DNA of 37,177 nucleotides, taken from the NCBI GenBank assembly GCA_030432115.1, contig JAUIHY010000005.1, positions 1 through 37,177 of the forward strand, read 5' to 3'. The DNA is from Gammaproteobacteria bacterium (lineage in GTDB: Bacteria > Pseudomonadota > Gammaproteobacteria > Xanthomonadales > Marinicellaceae). Every line of letters begins with the position of its first letter. The first letter of the stretch is position 1. Shown here in pieces: positions 11,553 through 19,516 of this stretch. The position numbers and the translations under genes are program-made. Below the pieces are notes generated by a model. It saw nothing but the letters and a program-made list of their open reading frames with translations. It was not told where the DNA came from and did no database searches.

Positions 11553-12649
11553 TGCTTGCCCTCAGTATGATTTTCATTAAAAGGTATTTCTTGTTGTCCT
11601 GTGGCTTGGTCATGGTACTGAATCCCCAAGCCCAATAAACGCACCGGCATTTGTTGTCTTTGCCATGCTTTGGCCACCAGTTTTTTGAATGTATCTAGGC
11701 ACAAAGCAGTATGTCCTTGTTGTGCAGTGGTGGTGTTGAAATCACTGAAGCGCACTTTGACATACAATGACTTGATGTCTTGTTGGCGCTTATCCATACT
11801 GCGTTTATGACGTTTTTGCAAAGATTCATACAAACGCTCCACCACAGGCAAGCAAGCCTTTACATCGGTCAGATCGTGTAAAAATGTGTCTTCCACACTG
11901 ACTGATTTTCGAATGCTAGATGTCCTGACCGGTCGATCATCTATTCCACGACACAGGCGATGCAATTGTGCGCCAAAACGACCAAAATGAGTCTGTAGCT
12001 GCTTTAATGAAAGCTGTTGTAAATCCGAGCAAAGGTGCAAACCCAGCTTGTGCATCTTTTCTGCTGTGACTTTACCCACACCAAATATTTTTTTGACAGG
12101 TAAATCACGAACAAAGGCTTCAATGGCCTCTGGCGTGATGACATATTGCCCATTGGGCTTATTCCAATCGCTGGCGATTTTGGCCAAAAATTTATTTGGC
12201 GCAATGCCCGCTGATGCGGTGAGTCGGTGTTCCTGCCAAATGTCTTGACGAATCGCTTGAGCAATCAATGTGGCACTGCCTTGGCAATGGCTTGAACCGG
12301 TGACATCTAAAAAGGCTTCATCTAGGCTCAAGGGTTGAATGGTGTCTGTATAACGTTTGAAGATGGCTTGAATACCCTTGGATTCCTGTTGGTAAACTGA
12401 CATCCTGACCGGCTGAATAACCAATTGTGGGCATTTCTTAATGGCTTGGCCCATCGGCATGGCCGAATGGATACCAAAAGCACGGGCTTCATAGTTACAA
12501 GTGGCGACCACGCCTCGTTTGTTGGGTTGACCGCCAACAGCAATGGGCTGTTCATTGAGCTCAGGAAAATCACGCGTTTCTATGGCTGCATAAAAGCAAT
12601 CCATGTCGACATGGATGACCTTGCGTTGTGGTGCTTTAGAGTCGTTCAT
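11549..12649 (-). CDS. dinB: DNA polymerase IV (Y-family)
   Basis: KVIHVDMDCFYAAIETRD, GVVATCNYEARAFGIHSAMPMGQA, SLDEAFLDVTGS; ORF extends to 12685 but MNDSKAPQRKVIHVDMD at 12649 is the likely start. Confidence 0.95.
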   Translation of the reverse strand: MNDSKAPQRKVIHVDMDCFYAAIETRDFPELNEQPIAVGGQPNKRGVVATCNYEARAFGIHSAMPMGQAIKKCPQLVIQPVRMSVYQQESKGIQAIFKRYTDTIQPLSLDEAFLDVTGSSHCQGSATLIAQAIRQDIWQEHRLTASAGIAPNKFLAKIASDWNKPNGQYVITPEAIEAFVRDLPVKKIFGVGKVTAEKMHKLGLHLCSDLQQLSLKQLQTHFGRFGAQLHRLCRGIDDRPVRTSSIRKSVSVEDTFLHDLTDVKACLPVVERLYESLQKRHKRSMDKRQQDIKSLYVKVRFSDFNTTTAQQGHTALCLDTFKKLVAKAWQRQQMPVRLLGLGIQYHDQATGQQEIPFNENHTEGKQ

Positions 12650-13907
12650 CCACCATGGATTTGGGCAAAGCACCTTTGAGGTCAATCAACAAACCATCAG
12701 TTTTTAAATAGTCGCGCACATTTTGGTCGGTGTATTGTTCATGCGGCACGGCCAAAATAACCATATCATATTGGCCATTTTGAGGTTTACTGATCAGTTG
12801 AATAGACAAATGTTCATCGGCTTCTTTTTCATCAGCCCAAGCATCATGCACATCCACCGATGCATGCAACTGTTTCAATTCATGGACAATATCAGCCACC
12901 CGTGTGTTTCTTAAATCAGGGCAGTTTTCTTTGAAGGTCAGTCCCAAAACCAAAATCTTGGCATCCACAATGTGTTTCTTGTGCAGGGCCATCAGTTTCA
13001 ACACGCGTGATGTCACATATTCGGGCATCGACTCATTGATGCGTCGGGCTGTTGCAATCAACTCAGGGAAGTGCCCGCTTTGTTGTGATTGGTGAATCAA
13101 ATAATAAGGGTCAATGCCAATGCAATGGCCGCCCACCAAGCCTGGTGTGAATTTTAAAAAATTCCACTTGGTGGCCGCTGTATCAATCACGTCCAACACA
13201 TCGATGCCCATCTTGTGGAACATCATCAACAGTTCGTTCATGAAAGCGATGTTGACATCACGTTGGGTGTTTTCAATCGCCTTGGCCGCTTCTGCCACTT
13301 GGATGGTCGGTGCCAGGTGTGTGCCAGCGGTGATGATGCTGTCATACAGTTTTTGTAAAAACCGGGCGGTTTGTTGATCCGAGCCAGACACCACTTTGGT
13401 GATGTTGGTTAAGGTGTGGACTTTATCACCAGGGTTGATGCGCTCAGGAGAATAACCCAAGAAGAAATCTTTATTCAGTTCAAAACCTGTGATTGACTCA
13501 ATCATGCGGCCACAAATGTTCTCAGTCGCGCCAGGGTAAACCGTTGATTCATACACCACCACATCACCTTTGCTCAAAACTTGGCAAATGGTTTCAGTGG
13601 CTGCCTTCAGTGGCGATAAATCGGGGCTGTTGTTATCATCCACAGGTGTGGGCACAGTGACCACGTAACAACTACAAGCAGCCATGTCATTCACCTCATT
13701 GGTGAATCGTAAACCTGCGTTTTGTGCCTGTCTTAAAGCTTCAGGCGTCACTTCCAATGTGCTGTCGTTTCCCGACTGCAGTTCTGCCACCCTTGTTTTG
13801 CTGATATCAAATCCCAAGGTGTCATGATGGGCAGTAAAAGCCACAGCCAAAGGCAAGCCCACATATCCTTGTCCTATCACTGCAATTTTTACGCCCACTG
13901 TGTTCAT
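12636..13907 (-). CDS. tviB: Nucleotide sugar dehydrogenase, TviB/VipA-like (UDP-N-acetylhexosamine 6-dehydrogenase family)
   Basis: KIAVIGQGYVGLPLAVAF, YSPERINPGDKVHTLTNITKVVSG, FTPGLVGGHCIGIDPYYL. Confidence 0.88.
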   Translation of the reverse strand: MNTVGVKIAVIGQGYVGLPLAVAFTAHHDTLGFDISKTRVAELQSGNDSTLEVTPEALRQAQNAGLRFTNEVNDMAACSCYVVTVPTPVDDNNSPDLSPLKAATETICQVLSKGDVVVYESTVYPGATENICGRMIESITGFELNKDFFLGYSPERINPGDKVHTLTNITKVVSGSDQQTARFLQKLYDSIITAGTHLAPTIQVAEAAKAIENTQRDVNIAFMNELLMMFHKMGIDVLDVIDTAATKWNFLKFTPGLVGGHCIGIDPYYLIHQSQQSGHFPELIATARRINESMPEYVTSRVLKLMALHKKHIVDAKILVLGLTFKENCPDLRNTRVADIVHELKQLHASVDVHDAWADEKEADEHLSIQLISKPQNGQYDMVILAVPHEQYTDQNVRDYLKTDGLLIDLKGALPKSMVDERL

Positions 13908-15167
13908 TTAAACCTCGAACTTGGGTAGTTTTTTATCGATTAGGTGTTGGCTTAAGCGCACGTATTTGGGTAAACCGTTGCTTTGAAAAGGGGGAAAGGC
14001 TTCGCCTTCGATCAAAGGCTGCATATAAGTTCGACAAGCCTCAGTGATACCAAAGCCATCTTCGGTGATGTAATCACGTGGTAGCATTTTTTCTACATTG
14101 GCCATGTCTTTCAGTTCAGCAACCGCAATTTCCCATTGATAAGGCGCATCGTTCAAGCGTTTGATCACAGGCATGGTGGAATTTCTCCCAGCCAAGGCCA
14201 ATTCAATGGCCTTTTCGCCCACCGCATAGGCTTGTTCTAAATCGGTTTTGGATGCCAAATGGCGGGCCGAACGTTGCAAGTAATCGCTGATGGCATAGTG
14301 GTATTTATAGCCCAATTCATTGCGCACCAATTGCGCAATCACCGGTGCCACGCCGCCCAACTGGGCATGACCGAAGGCATCGCGGGTACCCGCATCGGCC
14401 AGAAATTCTCCGGCTGGATTGCGCACACCTTCAGAAACCACAATCGAACAATAACCGTGGTTTTCTACCGACCATTTAACACGCGCCAAAAAGGCTGATT
14501 CGTCAAAAGGAATTTCTGGAAACAGGATGATTTGTGGCGGTTCATCATGTGATTGACCTGCCAAGCCACCGGCTGCAGCAATCCAACCGGCATGGCGGCC
14601 CATGACTTCCATAATGAACACCTTGGTCGAACTTTCGGCCATCGATTCAACATCCAAGCTGGCTTCCATCATTGAGGTGGCAATGTATTTGGCTGTGGTT
14701 CCAAAACCAGGGCAGGTGTCGGTCACAGGTAAATCATTGTCAATGGTTTTGGGCACACCAATACAGGTCACATCCAAGCCATGTTCTTTGGCCATTTTGG
14801 ACACTTTATAAGCAGTATCTGATGAATCACCACCACCGTTGTAAAGGAAGTAACCGATGTTATGCGCTTTGAACACTTCAATCAGTCGTTCATATTCGGC
14901 TTTTTGTGCCTCTAAATCTTTCAGTTTAAAACGACAAGAACCAAAAGCACCGCCTGGTGTATGGCGCAAAGCAGCAATGTCTTCATCACTGTGTTGTGCG
15001 GTGTCAATCAATTCCTCTCTGAGCACACCGATGATGCCATTTTTGGCACCAAAGACGGTGCCGATTTGTCCACTTTTACGAGCTGCTTCGATGACGCCGC
15101 ATGCCGTGGCATTGATGACGGCGGTGACGCCGCCTGATTGACAATATAGGGCATTTTTCTTTGACAT
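13908..15167 (-). CDS. 6-phosphofructokinase, probably pyrophosphate-dependent
   Basis: GGVTAVINATACGVIEAAR, NGGGDSSDTAYKVS, PKTIDNDLPVTDTCPGFGTTAKY, MEVMGRHAGWIAA; the PKTIDND Lys is characteristic of PPi-type enzymes. Confidence 0.9.
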   Translation of the reverse strand: MSKKNALYCQSGGVTAVINATACGVIEAARKSGQIGTVFGAKNGIIGVLREELIDTAQHSDEDIAALRHTPGGAFGSCRFKLKDLEAQKAEYERLIEVFKAHNIGYFLYNGGGDSSDTAYKVSKMAKEHGLDVTCIGVPKTIDNDLPVTDTCPGFGTTAKYIATSMMEASLDVESMAESSTKVFIMEVMGRHAGWIAAAGGLAGQSHDEPPQIILFPEIPFDESAFLARVKWSVENHGYCSIVVSEGVRNPAGEFLADAGTRDAFGHAQLGGVAPVIAQLVRNELGYKYHYAISDYLQRSARHLASKTDLEQAYAVGEKAIELALAGRNSTMPVIKRLNDAPYQWEIAVAELKDMANVEKMLPRDYITEDGFGITEACRTYMQPLIEGEAFPPFQSNGLPKYVRLSQHLIDKKLPKFEV

Positions 15168-15367
15168 ATGTTAAATCCTGGTTGATATTTGGCGCCATGT
15201 ATTGACTTGAATACGCGCTGTCGTGTACTGTAGCACGTTTTTTACACAGCTGCGCAGACAAGGCGCGCGGTGTTTCGTGCATGTGGCGAGATTTTACCTT
15301 ATTTTTTGCGACTGTTTCATGACAGCTGATAAAATCCCCACCATTAAGCTAAAGAGAGACATAAGCT

Positions 15368-15931
15368 ATGAGAATTGTTTTATTGGGTGCCCCTGGCAGC
15401 GGTAAAGGCACACAAGCCAAATTTCTGGTCGAAAAACACAACATACCCCACATTTCAACTGGCGACCTGTTGCGTGGTGCCATTGCAGCAAAAACCGAAT
15501 TGGGCTTGGCGGCCAAAGAAGTCATGGACAAAGGTAATTTGGTATCTGATGACATCGTTTTGGGTATGCTCAAAGAGCGTTTGGGTCAAGATGATGCGCA
15601 AAAAGGTTTCATCTTGGACGGTTTCCCAAGGAATTTGGTTCAAGCCGAAATGCTGAGTGAATTATTCACTGAATTGTCATTGTCTTTGGACCATGCTTTG
15701 CTGATCGAAGTCGATCCAGACGAAGTGGTGGCCAGAATCGCCAAACGAGCCGAAATTGAAGGCCGTTCTGATGACACCGAAGAAGTGGTTCGCAACCGCT
15801 TGAATGTGTACAAAGAACAAACGGCACCAGTGGCTGATTTCTACAAAAAACAAGACATCGTCACTGAAATCATGGGCACTGGCTCAATCGAAGACGTACA
15901 AGCCCGTATCGAAGCCGCTTTGCGCTTCTGA
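15368..15931 (+). CDS. adk: Adenylate kinase (short-LID form)
   Basis: MRIVLLGAPGSGKGTQAKFLVEK, HISTGDLLRGAI, GFILDGFPRN; 187 aa, no zinc/long LID insertion. Confidence 0.97.
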   Translation: MRIVLLGAPGSGKGTQAKFLVEKHNIPHISTGDLLRGAIAAKTELGLAAKEVMDKGNLVSDDIVLGMLKERLGQDDAQKGFILDGFPRNLVQAEMLSELFTELSLSLDHALLIEVDPDEVVARIAKRAEIEGRSDDTEEVVRNRLNVYKEQTAPVADFYKKQDIVTEIMGTGSIEDVQARIEAALRF

Positions 15932-15953
15932 TACACCAAATCAAGCACCGATT

Positions 15954-15981
15954 AAAAGGCTCGCACAAGCGGGCCTTTTTT
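15954..15981 (+). terminator. Rho-independent terminator of adk
   Basis: aaaggctcgc-acaa-gcgggccttttttt, 10-bp stem (one G-T) and T-run. Confidence 0.85.
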
Positions 15982-16003
15982 GTAGAACAAGATATTTTGA
16001 CTG

Positions 16004-16252
16004 TTATTTTTTGGTGATGTTTTTCTTAACATGAAATAACTGTTCGCCCACAACTTGATGTGAGGTCATTGGCTTTAAATCATGACCAAATCGCTCACAC
16101 CAAATCTCAAAGTCCAGTTCAGCATGGGGGTCAGTCACCAACACCTCAACCACAGCACCTGCGGGTAATTCGGCCAAGGTCTTTTTTAACAGCATCAAAG
16201 GCATGGGACAATTGAGTCCGCGCGTGTCCAGTTGTGTGGGTGAATCAGTCAT
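16004..16252 (-). CDS. tusA: TusA/SirA-like sulfurtransferase
   Basis: LDTRGLNCPMPLMLLKKTLAELPAGAVVEVLVTDP is the TusA family CPxP signature. Confidence 0.85.
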   Translation of the reverse strand: MTDSPTQLDTRGLNCPMPLMLLKKTLAELPAGAVVEVLVTDPHAELDFEIWCERFGHDLKPMTSHQVVGEQLFHVKKNITKK

Positions 16253-16299
16253 GGGAGCAATTGTAGAGCCGATGGGTGTTTTTTTAAATCCCTAAAATG

Positions 16300-16381
16300 C
16301 AAAAGACCGCTCTGTGGCGGCCTTTCTCGGTCAAAAGATTAAGTAAGGGGGAAAGGGTGTGTGCACTTAATCTTTAACTTG
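16300..16381 (-). ncRNA. Candidate ~80-nt small RNA (or tusA leader attenuator)
   Basis: Predicted start about 16381 downstream of TAAAAT (16393-16388, minus) and a CRP-type site; perfect 11-bp hairpin AAAGATTAAGT/ACTTAATCTTT (16375-16334) with C-rich 20-nt loop, then the 16326-16301 terminator. Confidence 0.45.
16301..16326 (-). terminator. Rho-independent terminator between the rpoH terminator and tusA
   Basis: Minus strand GAAAGGCCGC-CACAGA-GCGGTCTTTT; 10-bp stem with G-U pairs. Confidence 0.75.
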
Positions 16382-16413
16382 AATTCCATTTTAATTATTG
16401 AGTCAAACTTATC

Positions 16414-16429
16414 TGTGAGCAACATCACA
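16414..16429. promoter_or_regulatory. CRP/Clp-type binding site
   Basis: TGTGA-gcaaca-TCACA, perfect match to the TGTGA-N6-TCACA core; centred about 40.5-41.5 bp upstream of the predicted minus-strand start. Confidence 0.6.
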
Positions 16430-16450
16430 AAAGCAATTAATGATTTCAAT

Positions 16451-16476
16451 AAAAAAGGCCGCAATTTGCGGCCTGA
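16451..16476 (-). terminator. Rho-independent terminator of rpoH
   Basis: Minus strand AGGCCGC-AAATT-GCGGCCTTTTTT. Confidence 0.9.
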
Positions 16477-16493
16477 GTAGGTTTTATTTTGCC

Positions 16494-17348
16494 TTAGATC
16501 GCCATTTGCGTTTTCAATTTTTTCAAAGCTGCGGCTTCTAACTGTCTGATACGCTCTGCTGACACTTGGTATTTGGCTGCCAGATCTTGTAGGGTGGCTT
16601 TTTTATCCACCAACCAGCGGCTTTGGATGATGTCCAAAGAACGTTCATCCAATTTATCCAAGCCTTTGAACAAAGCGTTGTGATTTTTATCTGCCTCAGT
16701 GTCTTTGATTAAAGTGGCTTCTGGTGTTGGACTGGTGTTGGTCAACCAAGCTTGTGGTGAATAGTTGCTGTCTTCATCGTCATCAACGGGCAAGTCAAAT
16801 GAAACGTCCTGTCCGTGTAAGCGTGATTCCATTTCGACCACCACTTCGGGTTTGACGTCTAAATCTTTGGCCACGCGGTTGACTTCTTCTTGGGTAAACC
16901 AACCCAAGCGCTTTTTGTTTTTGCGTAAATTGAAGAACAGTTTACGGTGTGCTTTGGTGGTGGCGACTTTTAAAATACGCCAGTTTTTCAAGATGAATTC
17001 ATGAATTTCAGCACGAATCCAATGCACAGCGAAGGAAACCAAGCGCACTTTGTGCTCGGAATCGAATCTTTTGATGGCTTTCATCAAGCCGATATTGCCC
17101 TCTTGGATCAAATCACCCACAGGCAAACCGTAGCCGGAATAGCCTTTGGCCACATAAACGACAAAGCGCAAATGTGACATTACCAGTGCATGAGCGGCTT
17201 CTAAATCATTGTGGTCGCGAACGCGATCGGCCAATGACCTCTCTTCTTCCACTGTGAGTACGGGGATTTGATTAACGGCCGTGATGTATGACTCCAAAGA
17301 GCCTGTGACCGAGGGTACGGGTAAATTTTTTATGGTTGTTTCTGTCAT
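16494..17348 (-). CDS. rpoH: RNA polymerase heat-shock sigma factor RpoH (sigma32)
   Basis: [76 protein letters not shown]-like RpoH box. Confidence 0.96.
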   Translation of the reverse strand: [284 protein letters not shown]

Positions 17349-17458
17349 TTTTTTCTCCTGTCAGTCATCGCTTAATAGCCAATGACGAAGATATTCTGTC
17401 CAGTTTGACCGCTGGAATCAGTCTAAAGTTCCGTCCTCCAATGAGCAACGGAAGCGAG

Positions 17459-17486
17459 ATTATAGCATGTTTAAAATCTCAGTCAA
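17459..17486 (-). promoter_or_regulatory. Candidate sigma70 promoter of rpoH
   Basis: Minus strand TTGACT (17486-17481) - 16 nt - TATAAT (17464-17459). Confidence 0.65.
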
Positions 17487-17502
17487 TGTGCCAATGGTTG
17501 GT

Positions 17503-19353
17503 CTATTTCAATGTCCACTCACATTGACAATGGGCCAGTTGAGCCACACCGTTTTGTTGGTTGTTTAGCACCACAGCCAGCTGTTTTTTCAAGGGTTGTA
17601 ACCACGTTTGAATGTTTGGTTGTATGGTTGCTTTTTCTGGCATCCAAGTGGCGGCTTTGGCTAACATATTGACCAAAAATTGATCTTTGGTGCTCAAGCT
17701 TTGTTCCACCCATTGCACACCATATCGAGAAATCTTGGCCAATTCAGCGGCTTGTTCTATGGCTTGTGTCAGGCCACCCATTTGATCAATCAAGCCCAAT
17801 TCTTTGGCTTGTTTGGCGGTCCAAACGCGGCCACGGGCGATGCGATCAACCATATCAACATCCAAACCACGGGCTGCGGCCACCGATCCGATGAATTGCT
17901 GGTAACCAAATTCAATGTTGCTTTGAATCAATTGGGCAAACTCTTCATCCAATGGTTTGCTGGTGTCAAAAGCCCCCACCCATTTGGTGGTACCCACACC
18001 GTCGCTGTGGATGCCCAATTTATTGAACAACTTGGGGAAGTTCATCAACATGCCATAGATACCTATGGATCCCGTGATGGTGGCCTCATCAGCAAAAATA
18101 CGGTCAGCTGACATTGAAATCCAATAGCCACCAGAGGCTGCCACATTGGCCATGGAAACCACCACTGGCTTACCTGCCACTTTGAGTTGTTCAACTTCTC
18201 TGCGGATTTGTTCTGAAGGATAAACACCGCCACCAGGACTGTTGACCCGCAACACCACGGCACGCACATTTTTGTTCAGCCTGGCTGCTTGTAACAAGGC
18301 GCTGGTAGATTCCCCACCAATGGTGCCAGGATCTTGTCGGCCACCCATGATGCTGCCTTCGGCCACCACCACGGCGATTTGGTCTTTCAGTAACTGTTCT
18401 GAATTGTCGGTATCAAGACTTAAATAGTCTTCATAGGCTATCCCTCGGAAGTGGTTGTTGTCATCATCGAATGAGGAAAGTTCTGCCACATGCTTGTGCA
18501 TGAAACTGCGTTTTTTCACCGCATCCACCAAGCCTGAGTCCACAGCCATATCAGCCACAGAGCCTTTGTTTTCCATCAAGCGCTGGGCTTGTTGTTCAAC
18601 AATGGTGTGTAAATCTTCGACGGCTATACCGCGTCGCTTGGAAATGTCTGCCAAATAGGTGTCCCATAAGTCGTTCATGTAATGCAGACCGGCTTCTTTG
18701 GCCTCCTGAGACATGTCATTGCGGACATAGGGTTCGGCCGCTGATTTGTATTCGCCGACTTTGAACAGGTGTACATCCACACCCAATTTATCCAATCCGT
18801 CTTTGAAGTAACTGCGATAGGAGCCAAAGCCTTGCAAAAACAAAAAGCCCTGTGGGTCCATGATGACTTCATCGGCCATGCTGGCGAAATAGTATTGAGA
18901 TTGAGACAGGTTGGAAGCCAAGGCCACCACGGGTTTGTTGCTGGTTTTGAATTGCTCAACCGCACGATTCAATTCGCGCAAATGGGCCAGACCTGCACCC
19001 CACAAATAATCAGGATCCAAAACCAAAGCGGTGATTTTAGGGTCATTGGCTGCCAGCTTGATGGCTCGGAGCAAATCGCGCATTCGGGTTTCAGGGATTT
19101 GATTGCCACGCAAATTATCAATCGCCTGGCTCATGGCATCGCCAGAATACTGATCAACAACGAAACCTTTGGGGGCCAATACCAAAGCGGTTTTTTCATT
19201 CAACTGAACAGGCATGCCACCCATCCACCAAGCCAAAACCAACACAAATACCAGCAACAACAAGGCATGGCGTGTGAAGTTGGCCAACCAAACAAAGGGC
19301 TTGGTTAAGATATAAAACAAAGTAACAAAAGGATTGCGTTCTTTCTGGCTCAT
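17503..19353 (-). CDS. sppA: Signal peptide peptidase SppA, 67K type
   Basis: 616 aa; N-terminal TM; VVLRVNSPGGGVYPSEQIRREVEQLKVAGKPVVVSMANVAASGGYWISMSADRIFADEATITGSIG. Confidence 0.95.
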   Translation of the reverse strand: MSQKERNPFVTLFYILTKPFVWLANFTRHALLLLVFVLVLAWWMGGMPVQLNEKTALVLAPKGFVVDQYSGDAMSQAIDNLRGNQIPETRMRDLLRAIKLAANDPKITALVLDPDYLWGAGLAHLRELNRAVEQFKTSNKPVVALASNLSQSQYYFASMADEVIMDPQGFLFLQGFGSYRSYFKDGLDKLGVDVHLFKVGEYKSAAEPYVRNDMSQEAKEAGLHYMNDLWDTYLADISKRRGIAVEDLHTIVEQQAQRLMENKGSVADMAVDSGLVDAVKKRSFMHKHVAELSSFDDDNNHFRGIAYEDYLSLDTDNSEQLLKDQIAVVVAEGSIMGGRQDPGTIGGESTSALLQAARLNKNVRAVVLRVNSPGGGVYPSEQIRREVEQLKVAGKPVVVSMANVAASGGYWISMSADRIFADEATITGSIGIYGMLMNFPKLFNKLGIHSDGVGTTKWVGAFDTSKPLDEEFAQLIQSNIEFGYQQFIGSVAAARGLDVDMVDRIARGRVWTAKQAKELGLIDQMGGLTQAIEQAAELAKISRYGVQWVEQSLSTKDQFLVNMLAKAATWMPEKATIQPNIQTWLQPLKKQLAVVLNNQQNGVAQLAHCQCEWTLK

Positions 19354-19460
19354 GGTTTTTATGTCTGTCTGTGTTATTTGATGATACTTTGACCATCATA
19401 AATAGGCATGGTTCATTAGTCACGAATTGATGTTATTTATCAGCGAATTCAGAGAAACAC

Positions 19461-19488
19461 TTGTCACAGCATCAAATCTGCCGATAAT
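19461..19488 (+). promoter_or_regulatory. Candidate sigma70 promoter
   Basis: TTGTCA - 16 nt - GATAAT, about 30 nt upstream of the ATG at 19517. Confidence 0.4.
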
Positions 19489-19516
19489 TATATGCTTGTC
19501 TTTAAGGAATATAAAC

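Noticed and set aside
16334-16375. Transposon terminal inverted repeats
   Set aside because: Arms only 11 bp around a 20-nt loop, no transposase and no target duplications; hairpin interpretation is better.
18769-19308. 179-aa plus-strand ORF (and 143-aa ORF at 17680-18111)
   Set aside because: Fully antisense to sppA, no RBS or family resemblance; artefact of codon usage on the opposite strand.
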